Assembly (NCBI RefSeq): GCF_040115645.1
Contig: NC_089543.1
Span: forward strand, 1,488,001-1,552,000
DNA from: Euwallacea fornicatus
Taxonomy: Eukaryota > Arthropoda > Insecta > Coleoptera > Curculionidae
Direction of reading: 5' to 3'
Length of the DNA stretch: 64,000 nt
The translations under genes were made by a program, and so were the position numbers. A model generated the notes under the pieces. The model was not told the DNA's origin. It worked only from the letters and a program-made list of their open reading frames with translations, and made no database searches. Below are positions 52,736 through 63,700 of this stretch, one piece after another; the stretch's first letter is position 1; every line of letters begins with the position of its first letter.

Positions 52736-52765
52736 CATTGACGCTGACTCGTGTCAGCGTCAATG
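52736..52765. repeat. Perfect 13-bp hairpin, 4-nt loop
   Basis: CATTGACGCTGAC and GTCAGCGTCAATG flank TCGT. Pairing resumes after a 5-nt mismatch with ATTACT on the left and AGTAAT on the right, giving arms of about 24 nt. It is about 0.9 kb upstream of the TM1 exon, in intron 3, and is GC-richer than its surroundings. Confidence 0.9.
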
Positions 52766-53085
52766 TTTCAAGTAATAGACAAATATTGCAGGAAATCTGT
52801 TGGAAGCTGTAAAATTTACACAGCAGCATAATGATCCCTAAAAAATCAGAAAATCCCGAAATTGTCGCATAAGCTAATCCCAAAAGCCACTTATATTATG
52901 ATGCACTGGGTAGTATATAGCGTAATCTGAATTTAAAAACGAAACAACTAATCCTAAATGTCAAACAAATGGGCAGTTATTCTCGACAAACAGAGCAATT
53001 CAATTGTCCGTGTTCGTAACATTTAAAATGGTTAAATTTTGACGTCAAAAGGGATGGGCATAAGAACCGCCGAATCGAAGGTGGA

Positions 53086-53100
53086 TTTTTTTTTTTTTTT
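53086..53100. repeat. T-run of 15
   Basis: A homopolymer run in intron 3, about 0.5 kb before the TM1 exon; no other structure attached. Confidence 0.8.
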
Positions 53101-53627
53101 CATAGAAAAGCATTCTATAGGGTATCTCCCGCATATGTAACAGACTGAATGAAAAGCCTGATAATTAAACATGGAATTGAGGCAATTCAATAGGTTCAAT
53201 AGGAACTCTTCAGCTGCACTGTTCGTTTTCATAGCGCTGCCTCAGCTCGTGGCTCTTATTGAACTCTAAAAAGCGAGTTAGAATTTAAACCTCTAGCACA
53301 CATTAGTCTAAATTAGAACGCAATAAATCAACAGGCAAACTTAATTACTTTTTCTAGAACTTTTGCTTTTCTTTTATGAAATATAATGAATATAGCAAGC
53401 TCATTATTTTCATCAATCATTATCCTCAAATTCATTACTAACGAAGGCCAGCTTTATTGCAGCATTACATTTATCAAGTTAAGCCATGTACCGCTGAATA
53501 TTACCGAAATTGTTACACCATAGCAATTATGTTCCTGTTCACATTTACTCTATGAATATGCTAATTGCCTGGCAGCATTAAGTTACACATAATTTTGTTT
53601 ACAGCATTAATTTAATTTGTTTTTCAG

Positions 53628-53828
53628 GCTCTTGCTAACCAATACGATGTTCCCGGTATGTTCGAATGTTTACCATGTTCGGAAGGATGCGACTCCTGCA
53701 ATGACGAGAGACCATGCGTAGTATCTCTAAACTGGATGATGCGTAGCTCGATACTAATCTTGTCATGCATTATTGCCTGCTGCTTACCTATTATACTCTT
53801 CTTCACGTATAAATGGCAAAATATAAAG
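53628..53828 (+). CDS. GPR158-like receptor, Cys-rich linker and TM1 exon
   Basis: Preceded by TTTAATTTGTTTTTCAG and followed by GTAAGA; 67 codons, phase 0-0. The first half, GMFECLPCSEGCDSC, NDERPCVV, carries the C-x(2)-C-x(3)-C-x(2)-C-x(5)-C pattern that precedes the membrane in GPR158/GPR179 and in class C receptors generally. The second half, MMRSSILILSCIIACCLPII, LFFTYKW, is the first transmembrane helix, ending in a basic intracellular edge (KWQNIK). Topology follows: N-terminus outside, loop 1 inside. The overlapping open frame from 53658 is part of this exon, read past the donor site. The most diagnostic part for the family is the CLPC...GC..C run. Confidence 0.95.
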
Positions 53829-56800
53829 GTAAGACTTCGAAAAACTTAATTGAATTATTACAGCAAGTAAACTTTCTAATAAACTTTTAGTTTTGCTTAC
53901 ATCAAAGCCTGCTTGAAACCACATTATAGCTTTAATAGCACTGTCAAGAGTTCATCCCGAGCCTTTTAGTAAAAGAAGTCTTGCTTAAAAGTTTGATACC
54001 TAATTAAAGCCAGAAAGGAAATTTTAAATATTGCAGAAGTGCATTCTTTCAAGCATATTATGAAAGCTTGAAAAGAAAGAAATTAAATTATGTACCACTT
54101 GAACAACTTTTAGTCAGTTTTGGGAAAATAGATGGAGTATTAAAATTACTTCTTCGCCTGGGATATGACCCTGCGAGCGAACGTAAGAGTAACGTTGAGC
54201 CATTAAATGCTTAAATGAATTAATAGTACTAACGTAGATAGATGATCGTAAAGGAAACTCATTTTTATCAGATGGCAGCTATAAATCTATGGTTACGGCT
54301 GACTTTTATGATTCTTATGATTTTCTCCATAAAATCCTAGCCTGCTACAAATTCAATTTATTGTTAGTGTACATATAAAAATTATTTTCGATGTAGGGTA
54401 GTAACTGTAAATTTGGCTGATGAAGAAAGTATCTATATAATTTACAGGGTACCTCATAATTAATGGTAAATAACCACAGACATAGAGAAAATTTAGGTTC
54501 CAGGACAGGAGTATAGAAGAGTAATTTATTTATAGTCAACCAAATCAAGTCCACTCTCAAAATTACGGTTAGAACCTATTTTTAAACTGGGAACAATCAT
54601 TCTTGAACGCCCCGTATACATACTTTGTTATCTTATCACATTGGAATAATAACGATATTAAATATTGTTCCGGATGGGATTCTATTTTGTGTAATATTGG
54701 AAGGTGGCATATAAATAACCAAATAATATTGGTGTTTTGGCTCTACTACGTTGCAAATTAAAGTCATAATTCCGAACTGAGGTTGCCCATATATCTGGCT
54801 TTAATATCTCCTTAGATGCGAGCAACTGCTGATTGAAACCACTTTATCCAGTTTGGCTCGTTCGCGGAAAGCAAGAGTAATAAGATTATGCCATTTGAAA
54901 CTCATAAAGCTTTTTGTTTTCCAGTGATTTGCATTTTGATTTTCGTTGTGTTTAATATTATCTAATTGGAGGCCCTCGCTCAAAGTAGCGGCTGGATTTT
55001 CTCAAATGCAAATAACCTTATTTACATCATTAACAAGCTTATTTTCAAGTTAGAAATCACTCCTCAGAAAATCAACTGGCTCGTGTAATTTAAAAGTTAA
55101 TAGTTTAATTAGATAGGGCCTCGCCGGGACTGTCAAGTCCTATATAAAAATATCTAATTCATTAAAGCTCTCTTCATTGTGATGTCACCGGCTTTGAGTG
55201 AAAAAATCTGCGTAATAAGGTACAATGAAATTTCATTCGAAGTATCAAGCTCTAACTTGAAATGTAATCAAAATTTACATCAAGATTGTTTGGAAAACGT
55301 TTCACTAATTGGACCAAAAGTCAACAATATCTAATTCGACCTGAAACCTAAAATCAACAATGGCTCCATCGCTTTACCCTAAACTAACATGCATATATTC
55401 ACTGATTACTCTGTGTACAGGCCATTCATAGTAAATAGAAAATTGTCCACTGTGATAACTTTGTTATTTCCATGTCCGTCAGAACTCCTGTTCGTGCAAT
55501 CACGTTTGGCAATCTAATCCTTGAGTGGATAATTATTTGAATTGAGCGAATAAATTGCGTAATATAAAGTGAGTATTATGTCCTTATGAATAATGCAAAC
55601 TTGAATTTAGTTGGGTTTATCCCTAAAATTGGATAACCCAACATGTACTCTAAAGTGAACGTCAGACAAATTGAGGAAGTTCGCTAGAGAAAACTTAAAT
55701 TTTCTATCACGTTCCCCAACTACCTATTATAATACAAGTTGTGAATATTATTATTTATACGGATTTGCTTTATTGCGACTGGAATGGCTTCAGCTTTCAA
55801 TTCGGCCCTAGAACATGTGCCTTACCTCGATTTCCTTTTTCAATTCTCTATTTTTCTCTTGCTGTAGAAGTTTTACTTAGAAATGTAGAGAAAAGTTCAT
55901 GTAATTTTCACTTTTTGAAATCCCTCAGTGAATTTATTTATAGCATTCATATGGATTTGACTCTTTGTCTGCTATTCAGGACAGCAAATGACAGCAAACA
56001 AAAAAGGAGATTCAATTTCCGCTGCAAATTTGTTCAGTACATTAATCAGCTTGGAGTCAATTTTCAACTTCGTCTAACTGCATTGAAACTTCCCAAATTA
56101 CTGCAAAAGTGATCTGATTTCAACACCATATGCGCACGTTTCAGGAAGAACACAAATAAATAATCCTACCTAGATTAAAAAGTCTTCTATGGATTAAGTA
56201 AGAACTAATTTCCCAAATGAAATTTCATAGCATTGTATAAAACAAATTTTTAATAACCTAAAGTGTAAATAATACAGCATTGGAAGTTATCGCAATGTGC
56301 TTGCAAATTATAATTTTGAAATTAGCGGTTTTTATAATGTTTATTTATCGTGCAAAAAAAAATATTAACCATTGTTGAAATCAACGGAAAAAACTTTTTC
56401 CGCCATTTTCATGAATTAATATCTCCGGATTAACTGAACTGAAAAATCTTTTGAGAGCTTTTGCCCATTGGAGCGTACTGAAATAATATAAATAAGGCCT
56501 ACTGCATGAAATGCGGGGTGTTTAAGAAGGTGTTACTATACCGGTAGCTCCAATATAAATCCATTCTATCAATATTTCAATTCGACCTTTTTCGCGGTAC
56601 CTTTTTCTAGGCACTACTCTAAAAAAACGAAATCCCATACATAAACACAGAACAATTGAGTACTAACAATCTGTTTATTCATTAAAATCAGTTCAACAAT
56701 TCCGGAGATATTGACTATGAAAATGACAAAAAAATAATTCATTTCGTTTGTTTTAAACGGCAGTTGAATTTGTGGTAATATCCAGTTTTGCCACTAGCGG

Positions 56801-57864
56801 TTTTGAACAAGCAGTTTTCATTATTATACCCCAATGGCACTTTGCGCAAATAGGAATCAAATTGATCCCATATCTCAAAAGGTAATAGAGATATTACAAC
56901 TCGGATTACGCAAGCTTATATATAGACTGAGACGATTAATTTAAACTATTTTAAAGGAAGCAACTGAAAGGCAATAGTAATTGCTCCACGAATTCCTGAG
57001 ATATCGGGGAGTAAATTTTGAAAACACAGCAAAAATTAAATCCTTACCTCCCCCCTTTTGAGCGTTCTGTGGAAAATTTCTAAATTTTGTATGTTCTGAT
57101 TAACAAGACTGTCTAAGATGAAGCCAAAAAAACTTTCATTTAGCGGTGTTTTCAAAACAGCGAAAGTAATTGACTCCATATCTCAAAAATTAAAAAATAT
57201 ACTGAAATCCAGTTTTTCATAGACCTATAGAGTCCATTGGGTCGATTGCTTGTAACTAACATAAAGCGATAATGAAAATAATTTATCTGAATTTAATGAA
57301 GTTTTGCACAATTAATTATGAAATTATAATACTGTACGGCCACACTTACTGCTATTCAGGAAGTTAAATGTGGACTTGTTAATTTTACATGTGACATCCT
57401 ACAGCATTCTTCTACTTAAAAAACAATACTATCTTAAGTACCTATTATCTTATGATTAAAATTTCAGATCTAAGATAATAATAGAATCACAACCCCTAAC
57501 AAACCGGATAGCCCCTAGTATTTAGCATGGATACACACGTGAGTTAAGACAAATTGGTCGCAGCTATATGTTAATTAGTTTCCCCTAAATGCTGATCATT
57601 CGACCTACCCTGAACAAAGCCTCATCAGCATCAGCTTAAATCTGCATGTTTTCGAGGAGTGAATTATGAACAGCCTTTGTTTAGGAGTAAAGTGAAGTAG
57701 AACTATGTGTAATGAGCATTTCATAACGACAAAACGGGTAACGTCCGTTTGTTTGCTGGTAATTAATTAATCCAATGATTATTATTGCACTAAAGATAAA
57801 TAATTAAGTTTACTAGAAGATTTTCATTACTAAAGTAAAATATAATAATTTGTTATTGTTTCAG
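53829..57864 (+). other. Intron 4 (4.0 kb)
   Basis: Bounded by GTAAGA and ATTGTTTCAG. It contains a MITE-like element at 54443-54616. A stretch starting near 56512 (GCGGGGTGTTTAAG) looks like the worn end of another element but has no partner. The 123-codon open frame at 55741-56112 is unrecognised and has no sign of being an exon. Confidence 0.7.
54443..54616. mobile_element. Possible small MITE (about 170 bp)
   Basis: It begins TACAGGGTACCTCA and ends TTGAACGCCCCGTA, which are imperfect reverse complements (TAC-A/G-GGG, TCA, ATTAATG against ATGATTG), with TA at both ends as for mariner-derived MITEs. The arms are short and diverged, so this is tentative. Confidence 0.4.
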
Positions 57865-57933
57865 GTTGTACGAGCTGCCAGTCCTGTCCTGTTGCGCGTT
57901 GTAGCCCTAGGGGCCTTTTTCATGTATGGAACC
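57865..57933 (+). CDS. GPR158-like receptor, TM2 exon (first part)
   Basis: Preceded by TTGTTATTGTTTCAG and followed by GTAAGT; 23 codons, phase 0-0, reading VVRAASPVLLRVVALGAFFM and YGT. It is too short for an ORF search but joins both neighbours in phase. The basic start (R-A-A-S-P) is intracellular loop 1, and VLLRVVALGAFFMYG is the first two thirds of TM2. In GPR158/GPR179 the same place reads as a short hydrophobic segment after an IRASGVVLLE-like loop, so the SPVLL motif is a good landmark. A 228-bp intron separates it from the next exon, the only short intron in the gene. Confidence 0.93.
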
Positions 57934-58161
57934 GTAAGTATTCACGTTAATAGATAGGTCTCAGAACTTTGTATTCGCTGATGATAAATTAAATAATACC
58001 TCAAATAAATTCCAATCGAAAATCATTTTAAAGCTGTATAACCGCTAAATTCCTGAAAACACAGGACCTGCTTTTCCAATATTTCCACATAATCGGGAAA
58101 AAATTATTTTAAAAATTCTGTGACTTGTATGAGTTCGTTCACGCCGCCATTTTGTTTTCAG
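57934..58161 (+). other. Intron 5 (228 bp)
   Basis: Bounded by GTAAGT and TTTGTTTTCAG. Nothing else seen; it interrupts TM2. Confidence 0.85.
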
Positions 58162-58271
58162 ATGATTGTGACGTATTTTAAACCCACCATTTACTTCTGC
58201 ACGGCTCGTATATGGCTACGAGAAATTGGATTTTCATTAACTTATGGAGCATTGATGTTAAAAACTTGGAG
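58162..58271 (+). CDS. GPR158-like receptor, end of TM2 and TM3 exon
   Basis: Preceded by CATTTTGTTTTCAG and followed by GTAAGT; 36 codons plus two bases (AG) that complete AGG (Arg) with the next exon. The product is MIVTYFKPTIYFCTARIWLR, EIGFSLTYGALMLKTW. The first residues finish TM2; KPTIYFC is the short extracellular loop with the Cys at the top of TM3 that in class C receptors forms a disulfide with extracellular loop 2. IGFSLTYGALMLKTWR is the conserved inner half of TM3 (family pattern G-F-x-x-x-Y-G-x-x-x-L-K-x-x-R). This run is one of the strongest matches to GPR158/GPR179 and to class C receptors at large. Confidence 0.95.
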
Positions 58272-60498
58272 GTAAGTTTAATATAAAAATAATGTGTGAT
58301 TATTAAAAAAAACCTCGTAGTAGCTAGTGGACCGTGGATGTAATAAGACATTGATTGAAGCTGTACATTCTCCGTTTACAGTGAGTTAGCTAATTGCATC
58401 GTGACCGCTGATTCTATACGAAAAAGTGAAGGTGAGAATAAAGTTTTGGGCGATGTTGATTGGTTAAAGAATTTAACTCGACAATATGATTGGACAAAAG
58501 TTTCATTAGCACTCTCATGTTTTCCTACAGAATAAAATATCTCAGCGCTCTGAACGTTAGTCCATCTCACTTCGACGTATTTAAAATCATGGCGATATAT
58601 GAAACAAAAGTGTACTTTGTACGCAGTGAAATAACACCCACCACTCACCCACTTTACACTCACTAGATAATTATGGAGAGTTAACATCTAGTTCCGATAT
58701 ACAGAATGTTTCAAAGTTCAATTGACAAAATTCTTGGGGAGATTCCGCTCAACAAAACATGGAAAAGTTCATATGAACATGGGTCCGAAAATACTTTGTA
58801 TCCGAGTTGCAAGGTGACAAGTTTCTTCAAAAATTGCGATTTTCATTAACAGCTCAAGAACCCTTTAGCTAATTTTAATGAAATTTTCACGGTTTATTAA
58901 AACAATTATCAAACACCTACGGGACTAATTAGATTTGATAAAGAACTTCCATATTTTATTGTTATTTTTGTGTTTTCATAAATTAAAAACAATGCAATAA
59001 ATTTTTGAGTAGTTCCTAAATATTTTTTTCCTTTATCAAGTTTAGAAACGTGCCGAGATATGGTATTGTAATTTTTTCTTAAACAAAACAAGACATTATA
59101 AAAAGTCAAGAGGCAAAAAAGTATTTTTTATGGGTGTATCTAAATATTACATGCAACTTACAAAAAAACTACAGGGTGATATTTTGTTTAAGCAAAAGAA
59201 ACAACCGAACTGCTTGTTGGGTACCCAACTGAAAATTCTGTACCAAATCTAGTTGGTTCAGTAGATATCTGATAATTTTTTTAATAAACGGGAAATGTTT
59301 CATTAAAATCGACAAAAATGTTTTCAAACTCTTAATAAAAAAAACTTAACATCCTTTATCTCCGACATTATGTATTTTCAGACCCCTGTTCATATGAACT
59401 TTTTCCATATTTTGCTGAAAGGACTATCCCCTAGGCTTTTGTCATTTCAACTCTGAAACACTCTATATATTCATTAATAAAAAAAAAACATTTTATGATA
59501 GTGACGGTGATTTTTAACAGTTGAGACCCATTCAACTAGTGAGTAGCTGGAGTTTGGTATTTAGCACAATGAATATAAGGAAAGATCACACCAATTTGAA
59601 CTACTAGGCGTCGATCCATAGTTGGAAAAAAGGGCTTTTGATACATATATGATTTCTGGACAATCTTATTTATAATCGTCTGACTTATACGCATCCTTAT
59701 ACCTTTATCATAAAATATTTGACATTGATAATAAAGAACTGATGAATTATGAATTTACCCAACACACGCTTCTAATATTTCAACTCCTACTTGAGGTTTT
59801 TATTAATGATCACATGGTATTATAGTTTCACGTAATAACGAGCAAAATATAATATAATATGGCATAAAGTAAAAATTCTCTTGTAAATTGAGTGTGTAAT
59901 GGAAATACAATGTATCTCTGAAAATAGTGCATTAATATTCACAGCATATTGTAGGTTCTAAAGTAGGTCCAAAACTTCATATAAACATATATGAAAAAAT
60001 GCTTCCTTTTCCGTATACGGGGCTAAAAGGTTAGTGTGTTAGTATGTTGTTAGTAAATATTTCTAAAATTTGTAGAGTAAAATTACTGAAATTTAATACG
60101 TTTTCATGACTTAGCTCTGTTTTTGAGGCTCTTTTGAGGTTCCAATTTTGGCCGCAAAAACTATATCAGAATTAATTTTTGATTGCGACTTAGGGAAACA
60201 GTACTAAACTACTGCGTCAATGTTCTCATTAACATTTTCGTCCATTAAACACATTCCTTTTTGAAAGATACGTTTGTGTTAAAGTGAAAAGGAGCTTGAA
60301 GATGATGTAACAGAATTAGCGAAAACATGTATTCTATGTTCTCCTGTATTAAGAGTACTCAGTGTATATCGCGTTACCTTAATGCATATTAAATAAGGAG
60401 TTCTACGTAGCGGAAATTCAAAATTGCTTCACTGCATGATACAAATTTCCTATTGAAAGTTTATTTCTCTTTGAACATATTTTATTTACCTCTTGCAG
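58272..60498 (+). other. Intron 6 (2.2 kb)
   Basis: Bounded by GTAAGT and TTTACCTCTTGCAG. It contains a complete MITE (58702-59465). The minus-strand open frame 58376-58687 lies between exon and MITE and is unrecognised. Nothing else is seen. Confidence 0.8.
58702..59465. mobile_element. MITE with about 100-bp terminal inverted repeats
   Basis: The left end, CAGAATGTTTCAAAGTTCAA, TTGACAAAA, ATGGAAAAGTTCATATGAAC, ATGGGTCCGAAAATAC, is matched in reverse complement at the right end (AGAGTGTTTCAGAGTTGAAA, ATGACAAAA, ATGGAAAAAGTTCATATGAAC, AGGGGTCTGAAAATAC). TA flanks both sides (58700-58701 and 59466-59467). The 764-bp body has no transposase; the open frame at 58909-59109 is a chance one. The GTGTTTCAAAGTTG terminal type is frequent among arthropod non-autonomous elements. 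Arm differences indicate an older insertion than the element at 21.3 kb. Confidence 0.85.
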
Positions 60499-60713
60499 GA
60501 TTTCGGTAATATTTCGCGTAAGATCAGCAAAAGCAATAAAAATCACTGACGTGAACCTTCTCAAGAGATTGGGACTTATCGTATCATTCTTTGCCACTCT
60601 GCTGACCATTCGCACCCTCGTCGCTCCCCCTATAGTCATCGTTGGCAGGACTGAAGACGATTTAAAAGCTTACTTATGCCGGACTGACCTATGGGACAAT
60701 TTTTTCAGCGTTG
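60499..60713 (+). CDS. GPR158-like receptor, intracellular loop 2, TM4 and extracellular loop 2 exon
   Basis: Preceded by TTTACCTCTTGCAG and followed by GTAAGT; one base completing AGG, 71 codons and one trailing base (G). It reads ISVIFRVRSAKAIKITDVNL, LKRLGLIVSFFATLLTIRTL, VAPPIVIVGRTEDDLKAYLC, RTDLWDNFFSV. The basic loop ISVIFRVRSAKAIKITD is intracellular loop 2 with the family's K-x-T-D-x-x-L-L-K-R-L run; LGLIVSFFATLLTIRTLVAP is TM4. YLCRTDLWD supplies the loop-2 Cys that pairs with the TM3 Cys, followed by the W-D typical of this subfamily just before TM5. Phase 1 at the end means that at least one further exon is needed; it is not in the window up to 64000 (see findings). The open frame at 60551 is this exon read past its donor. 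Confidence 0.95.
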
Positions 60714-63700
60714 GTAAGTACATTTTCGTCCAAATAACATTAAACAGGCCTTTATAGCGCCGTTTCAGTTCAACCACAATATGCCTGTAAACTGAGTTAT
60801 TTCAAATGGGGCAAGATATTAAAACTTTTATCAAGCTGCCCCGTTATGACGGTTCCTAGATCGAAATATCATTCTCAGGCTTCCTTTATTTCATTGCATA
60901 TATTGGTGTTATTGAAGCCAAAGAACAGGGAATAACGGGGTAAAATGAACGAGTTTTATTATTGAAGAATCACATTCAACCAGAACTTTCAATTATAATT
61001 ATTAAAAAAGTGTTTTAAGCAGCAAACTGAAACTTTCAACATTTTAGCGCAGAAGTCGACAAATATCCCGCAAAATCATTAAAATTATATCATTTTTTGA
61101 TTACAAAGATTGGACCTTCACATAAAATTTTGTAAAAAATGTATTCCTTACTACTTTGTGTCAAAATGTGTAAAAAGCAAAACAAAATCTGGGTTGAAAT
61201 AACTATTTAGTATTCGATAAAACACTTTCGAATTTAACTTTGAATAAAGATTAAAAAGATATCGTAAAAAAATTAAAATTTATTTGCGCTGTTTTTGGTT
61301 AATTGATTTAGATCCCATATCGGACTGAATTTTATGGAAAATTTTAAAAAATTGAGAAGAAGACTCTGACCCTAAACGTGATATGTATAATTCATAAACG
61401 TAGAATGCTAAAGTTATTTTGGGTTCAAGTTAGAAAATTGTACAGCTTTTCAGGGAGGGTTAAATGCAGGAAAGAATTTAAAACCATCTGAAACATCCGA
61501 AGTAGCCTTAAGTATTAACATGACAATATCTTTCAAACCAAGAATGAAAGAGCCTAAAATAGCAATCCGAAATCCAATTTTGCCAATTAGAAGCTCTCGA
61601 AATCGTCCGTTAAAATAGTTTTATGAAACAGCTCGGTAACATTTGCATGAAGGTTTCACATCCGTTTATCAGCTTTACATATTGTCCATTCTCTTTTGTA
61701 TGTTTATATGAATCCTTGCTCGAATGATTCTTTTTTAAGATCTAATAATCAACTGAAGCTTATTAAACTAACATCCACAGTTTTTTTAATTCAAAATTTG
61801 TAGTATACCATAAATTTCCTGGTGAACTTTGTTTATTTGAATACTGATTAAACGGGGCAAGTATGATCGTATTCTTTGCTGTCTCACCCCAGACACAAGG
61901 GGGGCACAGTTGGTTGACAGTGCCAAAGGGAACTGTATCTGTTTTGCGTAGCTTTTTATTTTATTCGAAAGACCACAGCTTTTTTGGCGTTGAACCAATG
62001 CAGAACAAAACACACTTGGTAACAACACACTTCTATTTGTCTTACTAAATTTTTAATGTTACTTTACAAGTGAAAAATGTCATAACAAATTGTAAAATTA
62101 GAGCAAACTAGAAAAACACAAGCGATCACTGAATGTTAAGAAACTTTTGCGATTGGGAGTTTTTCCTTGAACAGGACAACTGAGATGTGAATTGAGCGCA
62201 GTACAGGGATCCTACTAAGACTGTAGGAGTTAAAAAGAGAATAGGAGAGATGTTGAAGAGGCGTTGCGTTTTGTATAAGAGATTCTATGAGACTGATCCA
62301 AATCTCAATTTTTCCAACCGAATGTGAACCTCATGATATCTATTTATATTTTTACCACCTCATAGTCATACCAATTAATGTGAATTATTAGTGCTGAGGA
62401 CTAAGAATTGCTTAACATACAGTGCCATAAAGGTGTGAGAAAAATGATGGGTAAAAAGAGTTATGAGCGTGGGAAGAGTGTGGAATGTGTATGCAGTTGA
62501 CTAATGTAAACACTGCCCTTAAGGGTGATTAATAAGGGTTTAGGTTGGCAACATAAAAAGAAGTTTATTAGTGGGTGAAGATGTTGGGTATTTTCCCAAC
62601 ACTGATTACGAGAAAATTACAGGAATTTGTTTTATACGGTGTCTTTTTGGCGTTGCGGGAAAAAAGCAAATTTGTATAGGTTTTAAAAAAATATTATTAC
62701 ATAGTTCAAAATTATGTGAATATCTAGCTCAAATTCGTGCAAAGAGGAACAATCACAAAATATGCATTTAGTTAATAAACCACATGAGGTGATGAAAATT
62801 GTGTCTTTTTTGATATTTCGAAAATTCACTTCAACGACTATGTTAAGTTATAATATATAAGCCTACGACTAAGTTACGAACTTAACTCAAAATGTACATT
62901 TTGCGACTTCTTGCACGCGCTTCAGCAAAATGTTTTGACTACTGTAGAACTACCTCATAAATATATAATAAGCCAAATTCTTAATTGCCACAAAGTACAA
63001 TTATTAAAAAGCTCTTCAAGTATTGTTCTTAAATTTTTCCTCACGGTGTTAGCTACACAATTTTCTCACTTCTAGGAAATTAATTAACTTTACAGCATTT
63101 ACACAATTTGATTTCATTATTTGATAGCTGTAAAAACGAATAACAGTGCCAGACACGACAACATTTCCCTACCTTTAGACAGTGTATCAGGTGCACTGGA
63201 TAAGCGGCGAAATTTGAACTTTTCCTGAAAAATATGATGCATTTTATTAAAAACATGTTCTTCCAGGATTTGGCCCCGTAAAAAACTCTTAAGCGTCATG
63301 ATAATGCGTTAAGAGTGAAGAGAATGCCTTTTATTAACTACCAGATGAAAAATTAAATTTTCATCTGTAAATTCTCCAATGGGGTCATTACGGTACCAGA
63401 TGATTCGTCCATAGAATTGAAGCAACTTTGAAGCTTTCGTAATAAAATTCTATGAGCAGAGTCATAAAGCGTTTATGGGACGCATCAAATCACTCTAAAT
63501 TGTTATAGATTTTGAAAAATTTATTTTGTCAACAACGAACTTCAAAAAAGAGAATTATAAAAGTTAAGTGCTCCTAGCTCTTGGTGCTTTTACTGCTCAT
63601 ACTAATTGAATGTCTTTCCTTTTGTTCAGGATTCCTTGAAATAATATTTAAATGTAAATAGTTATTGTTGCGAGGAGCTCTATAATAATTTATATTCGCA

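Larger units (their letters stand above)
27173..53627 (+). other. Intron 3 (26.5 kb), transposon-rich
   Basis: Bounded by GTGAGA and TTTGTTTTTCAG. It contains, in order, an A-run (32487-32502), a transposase fragment (34930-35300), a 13-bp hairpin (36771-36800), a mariner with long inverted repeats (36822-38532), a hairpin (42392-42434), an inverted-repeat element (42692-43570), foldback copy 3 (46594-47066), a hairpin (52736-52765) and a T-run (53086-53100). The stretches 27.2-34.9 kb, 38.6-42.6 kb and 47.1-52.7 kb are AT-rich and hold only short unrecognised open frames. Confidence 0.8.
12358..60713 (+). other. Gene locus: GPR158/GPR179-like class C GPCR (incomplete at both ends)
   Basis: Seven exons (12358-12541, 23255-23378, 27029-27172, 53628-53828, 57865-57933, 58162-58271, 60499-60713) have AG/GT borders and matching phases (2-1, 0-0, 0-0, 0-0, 0-0, 2-1), giving 1047 nt of uninterrupted frame. 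The product reads Cache-like ectodomain, EGF-like Cys stretch, Cys-rich linker and TM1-TM4, the order known for GPR158, GPR179 and the Drosophila receptors Smog and CG31760. Known biology: mammalian GPR158 is an orphan or glycine-sensing class C receptor that recruits RGS7; Drosophila Smog is a receptor for Fog that drives actomyosin contractility. Which insect paralogue this is cannot be decided here. Signal peptide, first exons, TM5-7 and C-tail are absent from the window. Introns are very long (up to 26.5 kb) and full of transposons. Confidence 0.92.

Noticed and set aside
55741..56112. 123-codon + strand open frame in intron 4
   Set aside because: No domain recognised, not flanked by usable splice sites in the phase of the receptor, and not needed because the flanking exons join directly in phase 0.
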